The translations under genes and the position numbers were made by a program. Under the pieces are notes generated by a model, which did not search any database, had not been told where the DNA came from, and saw nothing but the letters and a program-made list of their open reading frames with translations. A stretch of 64,000 nucleotides of DNA from Pseudomarimonas salicorniae (GTDB lineage Bacteria > Pseudomonadota > Gammaproteobacteria > Xanthomonadales > Xanthomonadaceae): assembly GCF_023156535.1 (NCBI RefSeq), contig NZ_JALNMH010000008.1, forward strand, positions 124,001-188,000. The letters are read 5' to 3'. Positions 50,014 to 59,300 of this stretch are shown here, piece after piece. The first letter of the stretch is position 1. Every line of letters begins with the position of its first letter.

Positions 50014-50400
50014 CGTTCGCGGTGAGGTATCGAACCGCGAACGGCACGCCGCCAGCTACGCAGACTTCCCTCTCGAACCGCCCGTACAGCGCAGCGTGCT
50101 GCGCCATCGCCACGCGCGGGTCAAATTCGCCGCGCCAATGCTGCGCACGGCGCTGACGCGCCACCCCCTCCCAACCGCCCGGCCCTCCGGCGCAGCCTCC
50201 GGGCGTTCGTCGGCGCGCGACCCTGCGGCTCGCAAGCGCACCTCCTCACCCCCCTACGTCGCTCCGCGCCGCAACGGGAGGAGCCAGAAGCGGCAGGCAC
50301 AGACCTTAGCGAGGCTCGTGGCCACCGCGCCCCCGTTCGCGGTGAGGTATCGAACCGCGAACGGCACGCCACCTGCCACGCCCCACCTCGCCCGACTCCA
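50014..50400. repeat. Composite repeat block downstream of the S9 peptidase gene
   Basis: Family D at 50014-50043 and 50334-50363, family E at 50088-50104, and a segment of about 240 bp (50150-50400) that is a direct copy of 44268-44516. It fills the 420-bp gap between the peptidase and the convergent aroG stop. Confidence 0.85.
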
Positions 50401-50404
50401 ACCG

Positions 50405-51481
50405 CTAAGCCGCCAGACTCTCCCCGCCCCGCCGTCGGCGCACGCGCACCGCCTCCGCCAGACGTTCCAGCACCGTCACCGAGGGCTCCCAGCCGAGGCA
50501 GCCGTCGGTGATGCTCTGGCCGTAGACCGCGGCGCGGCCGTCGACCAGGTCCTGGCGTCCGCCGACCAGGTGGCTCTCGACCATCACCCCGCTGATCCGC
50601 CGGTCGCCGGCTTCGACCTGCGCGGCGATGGCCTCGACCACGGCGGGCTGGCGTTCGGGGTTCTTGCCGCTGTTGGCGTGGCTGGCATCGATCATCAGGC
50701 GCGTGGCCAGGCCCGCCTTGTGCAGCACTTCGGCGGTGGCGTCGATGCTGGCGGTGTCGTAGTTGGGCGCCTTGCCGCCGCGCAGGATGACGTGGCAGTC
50801 GGGATTGCCGCGGGTGGCGACGATGGCCGTGCCGCCGCCCTTGGTCACCGACAGGAAATGATGCGGATGCGAGGCCGCGCCCACCGCGTCGGCGGCGATC
50901 TTGATGTCGCCGCCGGTGCCGTTCTTGAAGCCGACCGGGCAGGACAGGCCCGAGGCCAGCTCGCGGTGGACCTGGCTCTCGGTGGTCCGCGCGCCGATCG
51001 CGCCCCAGGCGACCAGGTCGGCGATGTACTGCGGCGAGATCACGTCGAGGAACTCGACGCCCGCCGGCAGGCCGAGGGCATTGATGTCGCGCAGCAGTCC
51101 ACGGGCGAGGCGCAGGCCCTTGCTGATGTTGAAGCTGCCGTCGAGGTCGGGGTCGTTGATCAGGCCCTTCCAGCCCACCGTGGTGCGCGGCTTCTCGAAG
51201 TACACCCGCATGACGATCTCCAGCGCATCGCCCAGGGCATCGCGCAGCGGACGCAAGCGATGGGCGTACTCCATCGCCGCCGTCGGGTCGTGGATCGAGC
51301 AGGGACCGATGACCACAGCGAGACGATCATCCTGGCCGTGCAGGATGCGATGCAGGGCGCGCCGCGAGGCCTCCACCGTGGTGGCTGCCTCATCATCGCA
51401 GGGAAGGTCGGTGATCAGCTGGGCCGGTGAGATCAGCGGATCGATGCGGCTGATGCGCAGGTCGTCGGTCGGGGCATGCAT
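50405..51481 (-). CDS. aroG: 3-deoxy-7-phosphoheptulonate (DAHP) synthase, class I
   Basis: A 358-residue enzyme joining phosphoenolpyruvate and erythrose-4-phosphate in the first step of aromatic amino acid synthesis. Landmarks are VVIGPCSIHDPTAAMEYA, MRVYFEKPRTTVGWKGLIND (first part), GFKNGTGG and MIDASHANSGKNPERQ. These place it in the AroFGH class. Which amino acid feedback-inhibits it cannot be read reliably. AAGGAG lies eight bases before ATG 51481. Upstream are a terminator and a leader peptide rich in aromatic residues, so expression is likely set by transcription attenuation. Confidence 0.95.
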   Translation of the reverse strand: MHAPTDDLRISRIDPLISPAQLITDLPCDDEAATTVEASRRALHRILHGQDDRLAVVIGPCSIHDPTAAMEYAHRLRPLRDALGDALEIVMRVYFEKPRTTVGWKGLINDPDLDGSFNISKGLRLARGLLRDINALGLPAGVEFLDVISPQYIADLVAWGAIGARTTESQVHRELASGLSCPVGFKNGTGGDIKIAADAVGAASHPHHFLSVTKGGGTAIVATRGNPDCHVILRGGKAPNYDTASIDATAEVLHKAGLATRLMIDASHANSGKNPERQPAVVEAIAAQVEAGDRRISGVMVESHLVGGRQDLVDGRAAVYGQSITDGCLGWEPSVTVLERLAEAVRVRRRRGGESLAA

Positions 51482-51527
51482 GGTCGGATCTCCTTGTCGT
51501 TCGGATCACCGGCTGGCTGGCGGCAAG

Positions 51528-51557
51528 AAAAAAGCCGCCAGGTTCGCTGGCGGCTTT
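51528..51557 (-). terminator. Attenuator terminator in the aroG leader
   Basis: On the minus strand AAAGCCGCCAG, loop CGAAC, CTGGCGGCTTT running into six T. It lies between the leader-peptide stop and aroG. GGCGG inside the leader-peptide coding region (51603-51607) can pair with CCGCC of the 5' arm (51549-51553), a weak candidate antiterminator. Confidence 0.85.
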
Positions 51558-51579
51558 CGGGTTTGCGTGGGGGCCTTGA

Positions 51580-51660
51580 TCAGGTCGCGCGCATTCCTTC
51601 CTCCGCCGGGGGCGTTGGAAAGGCGTACCAAAAACAAAACGGGACGTGCGCTGCGCTCAT
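51580..51660 (-). CDS. aroG leader peptide (26 residues)
   Basis: A short frame from ATG 51660 to TGA 51580, reading MSAAHVP, then FCFWYAF, then PTPPAEEGMRAT. Five of seven central residues are Phe, Trp or Tyr, the products of the pathway that aroG feeds. It ends 23 bases before the terminator stem. Ribosome stalling at these codons under aromatic-amino-acid shortage would change folding downstream, as in the pheA and trp leaders. No strong Shine-Dalgarno exists, and a -10-like hexamer sits eight bases before the ATG, so the message may be nearly leaderless. The peptide is predicted from sequence only. Confidence 0.75.
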   Translation of the reverse strand: MSAAHVPFCFWYAFPTPPAEEGMRAT

Positions 51661-51668
51661 GGGACACA

Positions 51669-51698
51669 GTGATAGCACGCCCTTGCGCGGCGCAGCAA
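51669..51698 (-). promoter_or_regulatory. Candidate promoter of the aroG leader transcript
   Basis: Minus strand TTGCTG, 18 bp, TATCAC. Both boxes are imperfect. Position just before the leader peptide is the main support. Confidence 0.4.
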
Positions 51699-51804
51699 CG
51701 GTTGGCCCGGAAACTGGATGCCGGACGCACTTCACAGGGCATCTGAAGGTGGAGGATGGGCGCAGAGCGGACGTTCGCCGCGGCTTCGGATCGGCGGGCT
51801 TTTC

Positions 51805-52002
51805 GTAGGAGCGGACATGGCCGCGACCGCGGAGGTTCGCTCTGGCCGCGGTCTGTGGTGAATACGCCGCGCCGCGGTCGCGCCCATGTGCGCTCCCACA
51901 GTCGGGCTTCGTTGGGCGTCAGCGAAGCCCCATAGGGTGCGTCTTGGACGCACCGATACGGGCGTTCGGGCGGTACGCCCGGTGCGGCCAGCCGCACCCT
52001 AT
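51805..52002. repeat. Composite palindromic repeat (order B-C)
   Basis: Part B 51805-51898 (diverged arms) and part C 51932-52002, with the conserved linker containing GGGCTTCGTTGGGCGTCAGC. Part A is absent. It occupies the gap between the divergent aroG leader and the end of the NlpC/P60 gene. Confidence 0.85.
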
Positions 52003-52054
52003 GAATGTCTTCTTTATGAATGTCTGCTTTGCGCCCGCACATCGCCTTGCGCAA

Positions 52055-52606
52055 TCAGCGCAGCACCCGCTTGCCGAACATCCACGTATCCCGCCAGTAG
52101 TGACCGTCCAGCGCATCCAGGCGCACGGTACCGCCGCGGTTGGGTGCGTGCACGAAGCGGCCCTCGCCGACATAGATCCCGACGTGGTTCACCCGGCCTT
52201 TCGGGCCGAAGAACACCAGATCCCCCGGCGCCAGCTCATCGCGTTCCACCTTCGGCGCCTTCAGCCCGGCAATCTCCCGGGTACTCCGCGGCAGGGCCAG
52301 CTCGGCCGCGTCACGATAGACGTAGCCGACCAGCCCCGAGCAGTCAAAGCCGCCCTCGGGGGTGTTGCCGCCGTAGCGATAGGGCGTGCCGACCAGGCCG
52401 ATCGCACGGAACAGGACGGCATTGGCCCGGGCGCCTTCGCTGCGCGAGGCGGACGACCAGGAGCGATCAGAGCGCTCCGGCGTGCCTCCACAGCCGGCCA
52501 ACAGCATCGCCAGCCCACAGAGCCAGAGCAGCCGGATAATGCAAGGAATGACGCACCGGGGAGGACGGCCCCGTGAAACGAGTTCACTTCTACCAGACCA
52601 GATCAT
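52055..52606 (-). CDS. NlpC/P60-family (C40) cell-wall peptidase, lipoprotein
   Basis: A 183-residue lipoprotein with a hydrophobic segment ending in lipobox LLAGC after an extended n-region (residues 1-20). The C40 domain (about 60-180) has catalytic Cys89 in GGFDCSGLVGYVY and His141 in VNHVGIYVGEGRFVHAP. Such enzymes are D,L-endopeptidases on peptidoglycan stem peptides. ATG 52606 lies 17 bases inside the upstream DUF2058 gene. Other in-frame starts are lacking, so translational coupling is likely. A lipobox this far from the start is a little unusual. Confidence 0.88.
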   Translation of the reverse strand: MIWSGRSELVSRGRPPRCVIPCIIRLLWLCGLAMLLAGCGGTPERSDRSWSSASRSEGARANAVLFRAIGLVGTPYRYGGNTPEGGFDCSGLVGYVYRDAAELALPRSTREIAGLKAPKVERDELAPGDLVFFGPKGRVNHVGIYVGEGRFVHAPNRGGTVRLDALDGHYWRDTWMFGKRVLR

Positions 52607-53138
52607 CCGGCACCACGAACTGCCGATAGAACTCATCGTCCTCGCCGGCCTCGGCCTGCCCCGCATCTCGAGCGTGATCCACCACGATCAGCGACGGGTC
52701 GCGCGCCTCGACCTTCTCCGCTGCGGCGCGGGGGATCAATGCATAGCTGTCGTCGAAGCGAGCAATCACCAGCCCGCCCCGGGCCAGCTGCTTGCGCAGA
52801 GCCGCAGTGATCAGGAGGCTGCGGATCACCTGGCCATCGGTGAAGCGGTATTCGCTGTCACCCTCGGTCGGAAGCCTGTTCTGCTCGATGATCTGCCGCG
52901 CCTGGGCGCGCTGCTCGGCCTGCTTTGCCTGGGCATTGCGCTCGGCCTGCAGGGCCCGATCGCGTTCGGCCTTCTCGCGGCGCAATCGATCGGCGTCGAT
53001 CTCTGCATCCGCGGCGGCCTGCGCAGCCGGCGCCCCCTTGGCGTGGCGTTGCTTGGCCTGCTCGCGGGCAATCTGGTCAACCTTGGATTTCTTGGCCAGA
53101 CCGGCCTTGAGCAGCTGGTCCTGGAGGGCGTTGCGCAT
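52590..53138 (-). CDS. DUF2058 (YaiL-like) nucleoprotein-type protein
   Basis: A 182-residue cytoplasmic protein of the DUF2058 family. The N-terminus MRNALQDQLLKAGLAKKSK is diagnostic. A long charged helix (about 30-95), rich in Ala, Arg, Gln and Glu and likely coiled-coil, is followed by a compact domain with YRFTDGQVIRSLLIT and DDSYALIPRAAAEKVEARD. Family function is unknown, though some members bind nucleic acid. The frame is open beyond 53138 into repeat sequence and is not used. It overlaps the NlpC/P60 gene by 17 bases. Confidence 0.9.
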   Translation of the reverse strand: MRNALQDQLLKAGLAKKSKVDQIAREQAKQRHAKGAPAAQAAADAEIDADRLRREKAERDRALQAERNAQAKQAEQRAQARQIIEQNRLPTEGDSEYRFTDGQVIRSLLITAALRKQLARGGLVIARFDDSYALIPRAAAEKVEARDPSLIVVDHARDAGQAEAGEDDEFYRQFVVPDDLVW

Positions 53139-53280
53139 GGTGGGGCGTGCATTGGAGAGTGCCGACGAGCCTAGCCCATTTCGACCACGGCCGGGATGAA
53201 CCCCAGGGCACGGCCGGTGAAGCCTGGAGGTCAGGCGAACCCGCGCCGCAAGGCCTGGTTCGGGCGCGAAGCAGACATGC

Positions 53281-53476
53281 ATAGGGTGCGGCTGGCCGCA
53301 CCGGGGATACCGTCCCAACGCCCGTATCGATGCGCCAAGGCACGCCCTATGGGGCATCGCCAACGCCCAACGAAGCCCGACTGTGGGAGCACCCTTGGGC
53401 GCGACCGCAGCGCTACGGATTCACCTCAGACCGCGGCCAGAGCGGGTCTCCGCGGTCGCGCCCAAGGGCACTCCCA
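53281..53476. repeat. Composite palindromic repeat (order C-B)
   Basis: Part C 53281-53350 and part B 53384-53476 with the usual linker. A fragment resembling sequence next to family A (ACCGGGGCGAATGCGAACTT) follows at about 53500, though the A hairpin itself is missing. The rest of the 420-bp gap has no coding signal. Confidence 0.88.
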
Positions 53477-53562
53477 TAGAACATCGGCCCGATTGATGCA
53501 CCGGGGCGAATGCGAACTTCGCGCCTCAAGCTCATATTGCGCCTGCGGCGCCCAAGGGCCGC

Positions 53563-54132
53563 TCAGCCGGCCGCCGGCCACAGCCAGGCAAAGCTGCCGG
53601 CGATGACCAGGGCGTAGATCAGGGCGTCGAACAGGTACTTGGCGGTGGTGGACCAGGTGTGCCCGTACCAGATGGAGTACGGAATCGAGGCCCAGCCAAA
53701 GGTCAGGAAGGCAATCGGGGCGATGAACTGGAAGACGCCGAGGTAGGCGGTGCCGGGGGCAATCGCCAGGCTGGCGATCCAGGCGATCAGCGCGCAGCCG
53801 AACAGGAAGTGCAGAAACTGCTGACCAACCAGCTTCCCCATGTTGGGCATGCCGTTCGGAAACACGGCAACGAAGGCGACCGGGCCGTCCTTGAACCTCT
53901 GCTGCATGGCCGGATCGCCCATCTGGCTCATGTCGACGCAGTAGGGAATCGAGTGCACACCGGGCTGCGGTGCGCCCTGCTTGAGGGCAGCGGCGACCTC
54001 GGCCTCGTTGCTGAGTTGGCGATAGTCGCTGTTGTGGTACTTCAGCAGCATGTGGATCAGGGCGCTGGCGATCCAGGCGAGCGCACTGCCGAGCAGGATC
54101 GGCATCCAGAGGTCGATCAGGGTGACGCCCAT
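53563..54132 (-). CDS. Uncharacterised inner-membrane protein
   Basis: A 189-residue protein beginning MGVTLIDLWMPILLGSALAW. One span lies at the N-terminus (about 7-27). A soluble loop of about 80 residues (30-105), containing KYHNSDYRQLSNEAEV and PYCVDMSQMGDPAMQQRFKDG, comes next. Three further spans follow (about 112-132, 140-160 and 168-187). Comparable small proteins with an N-terminal LW(M/L)PILL span and a YHxSDY motif are familiar from other proteobacteria, but I know no function. The frame upstream of 54132 is not used because the start there matches a typical membrane N-terminus. Confidence 0.75.
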   Translation of the reverse strand: MGVTLIDLWMPILLGSALAWIASALIHMLLKYHNSDYRQLSNEAEVAAALKQGAPQPGVHSIPYCVDMSQMGDPAMQQRFKDGPVAFVAVFPNGMPNMGKLVGQQFLHFLFGCALIAWIASLAIAPGTAYLGVFQFIAPIAFLTFGWASIPYSIWYGHTWSTTAKYLFDALIYALVIAGSFAWLWPAAG

Positions 54133-54366
54133 GGCGGTGCTCCGAAGGTGGGGTAACCGGACCTTCGCGCGATCCATCGACGGACGCAAGCGCCGCCGTA
54201 CCACGAGGCGGTAAGCGTGGCGCCGGGAGCGCCGATTCAGCCACCCGCCTCCTCCACACCTCCGCGCAGCACGGGAAGGCGCACAGCACGTGGCCCCGCG
54301 CGACGGCCTCCTGGCCACACGCCATCAGGTTGAGCCCCGCCAGGCCCGGTTCCATCGGTGATCTTG

Positions 54367-56010
54367 TCAGGAGGCGGTGGACCGGGTCTCGACCAGCGGG
54401 AACTCGAACCAGAAGGTGGCGCCCTGCCCGGGCACGGAGTGGAAGCCGATCTCGCCCCCCATGCGCTCGACAAGGGCACGGGTGATGGCCAGGCCAAGGC
54501 CGGTGCCACCGCGCTGGCGTGTGTCGGAGGCGTCGGCCTGGGTGAAGGGTTCGAACAGGCGCTGCTGGAAGTCCTCGGGAATCCCCGGGCCGCTGTCGCA
54601 GACTTCGGTGCGTACCCTGCCCTCGTGGCGCCGGATGCGGATGTGCACCTCGCCCCCGTCGGGTGAGTACTTCACCGCGTTGGAAATCAGGTTGGCCAGC
54701 ACCTGCTGCAGACGGGCCGGATCCACTTCCACCTGCGGATCCTCGTCGCCTCTCTCACAGTCGAGTCGTACCCCACGCGGGCTGCCGTAGCCCCGGTTGC
54801 TCTCCACCGCCTGCTCCACCAGCTCGCAGAGCGAGTGGACGGAGGTCCGGAGCGCGAGCTTGCCGCTGGCCAGACGCTCGACATCAAGCAGGTCGTCGAT
54901 CAGTGCGCGCAGCCGGTCGCCGTTGCGGCGGGCGACCTCGACCAGCGGAGCGACCTGTTCGGGCAGCTCGCCCAGGGAACCCGAACCAATCAGGTCGAGC
55001 GACCCCGAGATCGCCGCAAGCGGGGTGCGGAGCTCATGGCTGACCACGGAAACGAACTCGTGCTTGATGCGCTCGGCCTCGCGGCGCTCCGTGATGTCCT
55101 GCACCAGGCCCTGCAGCCTGCGCCGCGCCCACCGGTCCTTGACCGCAAGGCCGGTGATGCGAAGCCAGAGCGGGTCGCCTTGTGCGCTGCGGGCAGGCAC
55201 CTCCACACTGAAGGCCTCGCCCTTCTCGCGCGCGGTCTGCAGCGCATCGCGCAGACGCTCACATGCCTCGGTGTGCTCGTAGAAGCCCAGCCATTCCTCC
55301 ACCGATCGCGGCGCATGCATGCTGCCATGCATCGCGCACACCACGGGGCTCCAGCGCAGCGAGCCATGGGACCGAAGCTCCCAGGTCCCGATCCGCGCCA
55401 CCTCGCTGGTTCGGGCGAGAACATCGGCGTTGTGCTGCAGGTGGTGGATCAGGCTTGCAGCGAGGTAGGCGAACACGCCGGCGTACACCGCGAGCGTGTA
55501 GGTGATCGAGAACCAGCTGCTGGGAGTGCGGACATACTCGACGTAGTCGATGGTCAATGGCAGCCCGAACAGCACCGCGTAGGCCCCGAGGCTCGCCACC
55601 GCGATCACGGCAAAGGCGGCGTAGCCCCAGGCGGCGCGCGCGCTGAGGAAGAGTCCAAGCAGCAGGGTCGAAAGCACCAGGAAGAAGCGTGCGTCCGCGG
55701 CCGGTCCGATCTGCACCGTCGCGGCGAAGGCGGCCAGCGTGCACAACGTGACGAAGCCGCCCAGCCGGGCTGGGTAGCCCAGGTGGCGCCGGAACAGGAA
55801 AAGACTCCACAGCACGGCAAGAATGACCAGCTGCGCGGTCATGAACGCCTGCCAGCCGATATCACCGGCGCGCAGCACCGATATGGCGATACCCGGCGTA
55901 GCGGCGAGCGCCATGAGCAGGAGCAGGTTGTCGAGCAGGCGGCTGCGCAGGGTGGCGAGGTCACCCGACCCCTCGGGCGCGGACCAGAACCGCTCGATCA
56001 GGCGGCCCAT
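54367..56010 (-). CDS. PAS-containing sensor histidine kinase with multi-span N-terminal region
   Basis: A 547-residue kinase. Six or seven spans fill about 25-195. A PAS domain (about 215-305) beginning LARTSEVARIGTWELRSH is followed by the phosphorylation motif VVSHELRTPL with His325, the N-box LANLISNAVKYSPDGG, the G1-box CDSGPGIPEDF and the G2-box GGTGLGLAITRALV. It has no receiver domain and no response-regulator gene beside it, so it is an orphan. The signal is unknown. ATG 56010 is preferred. The frame extends upstream to 56214 through sequence without protein character. It is divergent from the metzincin gene. Confidence 0.9.
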   Translation of the reverse strand: MGRLIERFWSAPEGSGDLATLRSRLLDNLLLLMALAATPGIAISVLRAGDIGWQAFMTAQLVILAVLWSLFLFRRHLGYPARLGGFVTLCTLAAFAATVQIGPAADARFFLVLSTLLLGLFLSARAAWGYAAFAVIAVASLGAYAVLFGLPLTIDYVEYVRTPSSWFSITYTLAVYAGVFAYLAASLIHHLQHNADVLARTSEVARIGTWELRSHGSLRWSPVVCAMHGSMHAPRSVEEWLGFYEHTEACERLRDALQTAREKGEAFSVEVPARSAQGDPLWLRITGLAVKDRWARRRLQGLVQDITERREAERIKHEFVSVVSHELRTPLAAISGSLDLIGSGSLGELPEQVAPLVEVARRNGDRLRALIDDLLDVERLASGKLALRTSVHSLCELVEQAVESNRGYGSPRGVRLDCERGDEDPQVEVDPARLQQVLANLISNAVKYSPDGGEVHIRIRRHEGRVRTEVCDSGPGIPEDFQQRLFEPFTQADASDTRQRGGTGLGLAITRALVERMGGEIGFHSVPGQGATFWFEFPLVETRSTAS

Positions 56011-56308
56011 GACGAAGGCTCGACGGCGGGCCGGGCTGGCAGCCGACGCGGCGGGCGCGGTGCCGGGGTACGGAACGGGTCCCGCGCGCGCTGCGGGCCA
56101 TGCCCGCGCAATATTGGAAGCGACCGGGTCTGCACGGCAGGACTGTACTAAACCCGCCGTGGGGGGTGTAGCAAGCTGCGGCCCACAGTCGCACCGCCGG
56201 GCACATGCGAACACGGACCGCGAATCCGGCCGCTGCCGAAAAAAGCGTCGGCAGGGCGGCTACTTGCGCAGGCGCGACGCGGTCGGCACGCGGCGTCGCG
56301 AAGCATCT

Positions 56309-56359
56309 GTGGCAGCCAGGGCAGGGTTTTTCCGTATGCCGGGACAAGCCCCCTGCCAC
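56309..56359 (+). ncRNA. Hairpin in the 5' leader of the metzincin gene
   Basis: Outer arms GTGGCAG (56309-56315) and CTGCCAC (56353-56359), inner pairing GGCA with TGCC. The outer stem ends beside the GGAG ribosome site of the gene at 56371. This could modulate translation. No known riboswitch class fits. The rest of the 360-bp divergent gap holds another 7-bp hairpin (CTGCCGA with TCGGCAG, about 56231-56252) and no clear promoter. Confidence 0.35.
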
Positions 56360-56370
56360 GGAGCCCGCCC

Positions 56371-59300
56371 ATGTGCCGGTCCCTGCTGTGCCTGCTTGCC
56401 CTGCTGGTCGTTTCGGCCTCGAACCCCCTCCGGGCAAACTCCTCGAGCCTTGCCGTGTCGTCCATCGTGGACCGTATCCAGGTCGAGCATGCGCCAGACC
56501 TGCAGCCGCCGGACGAGATCAGCATCGAGGCCTGGGTGCGACTGAACAGCAGCAGCGGCTGCCAGACCATCGCAGGGAAGGATTTCGAAACCGGGTACTG
56601 GTTCGGCGTGTGCAATGGCTTTCTGCGCTCCTATCTTGCAGGCACGGCAAGCGAGGCGACGAGCAGCGCCCAGGTGCCCCTGAACACCTGGGTTCACGTG
56701 GCGGTGACCTACAACGGCACCTTCCGGTATCACTACGTAAACGGGAACGTCGATCTCACGCGGTTCGCGCCCCCCCTGCCCCTGCCCGGCAATCCGCGGC
56801 CGCTCGGTATCGGCGCCGATGGCGCCAGCACGCGCCCGCTCCCCGCGTTCAATCCTTTCGACGGCCTCATCTCCGAGCTGCGGATCTGGCGTGTCGGCCT
56901 TACGCTCGGCGAGGTACGCGATGGCATGCTCAAGAGCCAGAGGCTGCCGGCCCCCGGGCTGATCGCCGCCTGGTCGCTGGATGGCACGGTGGAGGAACGC
57001 TTCGGCAACTTCGAGAGCCGGCCCGCAAGCATCGCCACGTTCGCCAGCCTGCCCTCGCCACCGGTGCCCCATGATCCCCTGCTGGCGCGACCGCTGGGCG
57101 TGGTCAGTACCGACGGTCTTTGCACCGAAAACGGATGGGCGAGCGCCCCGGGCCTGCCCAGTTGGTACGCCACCGGTTCGGACCTGCCGGCTAACGCATC
57201 GAATCCACTCTACACGCGGATCGGTGGAGACGCCGGCGCACTCCACGTCTGCATCGAAAACCGCCGACGATTCGCCGACGACCCGGTGTACGAGGTAATC
57301 ATCGACACCGATGGGGACGCCGCGTCGGCGCCCGCCACCGACGACCTTCGGCTCATGGTGGCGCGGGTAGCCGGGCTGCGCGCGCAGAGGGGATCGTCCT
57401 CAGGAGCCTGGCAGGACACCGCGGTGCCGTCGGGCGTGTCCGCGCGGATCGACGGCACGGAGTTCGCCGAGAGCGTCGAGTTCCGCATCCCACGCAGCGC
57501 GTTGGGCAACGCCCGCCCCTTCGGCGTGCGCGTTGCACATCGCTTCCGCAACGGCTCCATCCGGGAGGTCGGCTGGCCACCCCTCTCGAATTCGGATCAA
57601 CCGTCCAGCTGGCAACCGGTGCGCATCAACCTCACCCCGCCCCCGAGCGGCGACGGGCGCCGACCTTCGATTGCGATGGTTGCCAATCCCGGGGGAATGC
57701 GCCCATCCACCTGGCGCATCGAAGCCTCGGGTAATGATGATGTCGATGTGGAGCTGGTCGAGCTGTTGGTCGACAACGCGGTGGTCGAGAGCTGCGAGTT
57801 CTTCGGCACCTCGGATGAGGACGGTTACTGCAGCCACACTGGAGATTTCCCGGTCGGCCCCCACCGCGCCATTGCGCGGGTCTTCGACCACGTCGGCCAG
57901 ATGGCCCTGAGTTCGCCGCGCGACTTCGTGGTCACCGTTGATGGAGAGAAGCCGGCCCTGACTCTTGAGGCGGACCGGCAGGAACTCGCCCCGGGGCAGT
58001 CGGTCACGCTGACGGCGCGGGCCAGCGACCCCTCTGGCATCCGCGAGATCCTGATCCGGGACGGACTGGCCGATATCACCGGCATCTACCAGCGTTGCAC
58101 GTTCACCGAGATTCGCAGCGAACGCACCTGCCAGGTCACGCTCACCCCGGGGCCGTTGGACCAGTTCCTGCGCTTCTCGGCGCGCGCCGTGGATTTCGAG
58201 AGTCTGACCAGCGATACGGCGAGCGACGTGGTGGTCCTGGTGGAAGCCGGCGGACTCGACAGCGACGCAGACGGATTGGCGGACCAGATCGAGCGCCTGC
58301 TGTGTACCGATCCCGCCAACCCCGACACCGACGGCGACGGCCTGTCCGACAGCTGGGAAGTCCTGGGCATCCGATTCGCCGACGGCAGTCGGCTGGTCCT
58401 GTCGGATTTCGGGGTGAATCCCTGCGCCCGGGACGTGCTCCTGCAGCTCGATTATGAGGCCGGTTTCGAGGAGGTCATCGATGCAGTCGACGCCATGCGC
58501 GCCGAGTATCGCGACAAGGGCATCCACCTCTACGCCGAAACCCGCGTACGCGACCGGCCGACCGCACATCCGGTGACGCACTTCGGCTCCTGGCACGCCG
58601 CCTACCAGCAGCAGGACGGCGCCTACTATTTCGCGCCGGAGCGGAACTGGGCATTCCGCTACGGCTACGTCCGCCATCTCACCGGCCGCTCGTTCGCCAC
58701 CAACCGGTTCCTGGATCTTGACGGCCTCGCCGGTGACAACGGCTACTGCCGCGGCGGCGACCTCGAGGGCGCGGGCTGCCGTGAGGACTTCGACTGTCCG
58801 GGCGGAGGACTGTGCCGCGCCGGATGCAGCGCCGGCATCAACGCAGGCTCCGCATGTTCCGTCGACGCCGACTGCCCGAACGAGGACGGCAGCCTCGCCC
58901 GCTGCACCCAGCCCTGCGAATTTCTCGACGCCACGGGGCGACCGGAATGCCGGCGCATCGTCGACCTGCCTTACCGGGTCATGCATGAGCTCGGCCACGC
59001 TCTGGGCCTCGGGCACGGGGGACGCAGCGGCACGCGGAATCGTCGCGTCTCCGGCGGCTTCGTCTTCCTCGACAACCGTGGCGACGACCTCAACCGGAAG
59101 CCGAACTACCAGAGCATCATGAACTACCAGTTTGGCGCCGGGACAGTCTGCATGAAGCCGCTGCCCAGCCCGGTTCCGCGCGGCTTCGGGCCCGATGTGA
59201 TCGGTCGGCAGAGCTATGCGCTGGCCGGCCTTGGCGATCTCGACGAGACTGGGCTGGACGAGCGCGCCAGCTCGGCGGTCGCCAGCGCCCTGCGCGGCGT

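Noticed and set aside
53426-54355. 309-codon minus-strand frame overlapping the membrane protein at 53563
   Set aside because: It lacks hydrophobic segments and runs through the palindromic repeat. The alternative frame is a typical multi-span membrane protein.
56160-56370. c-di-GMP (GEMM) riboswitch before the metzincin gene
   Set aside because: A hairpin is present, but the conserved GEMM core and tetraloop receptor sequences were not found.
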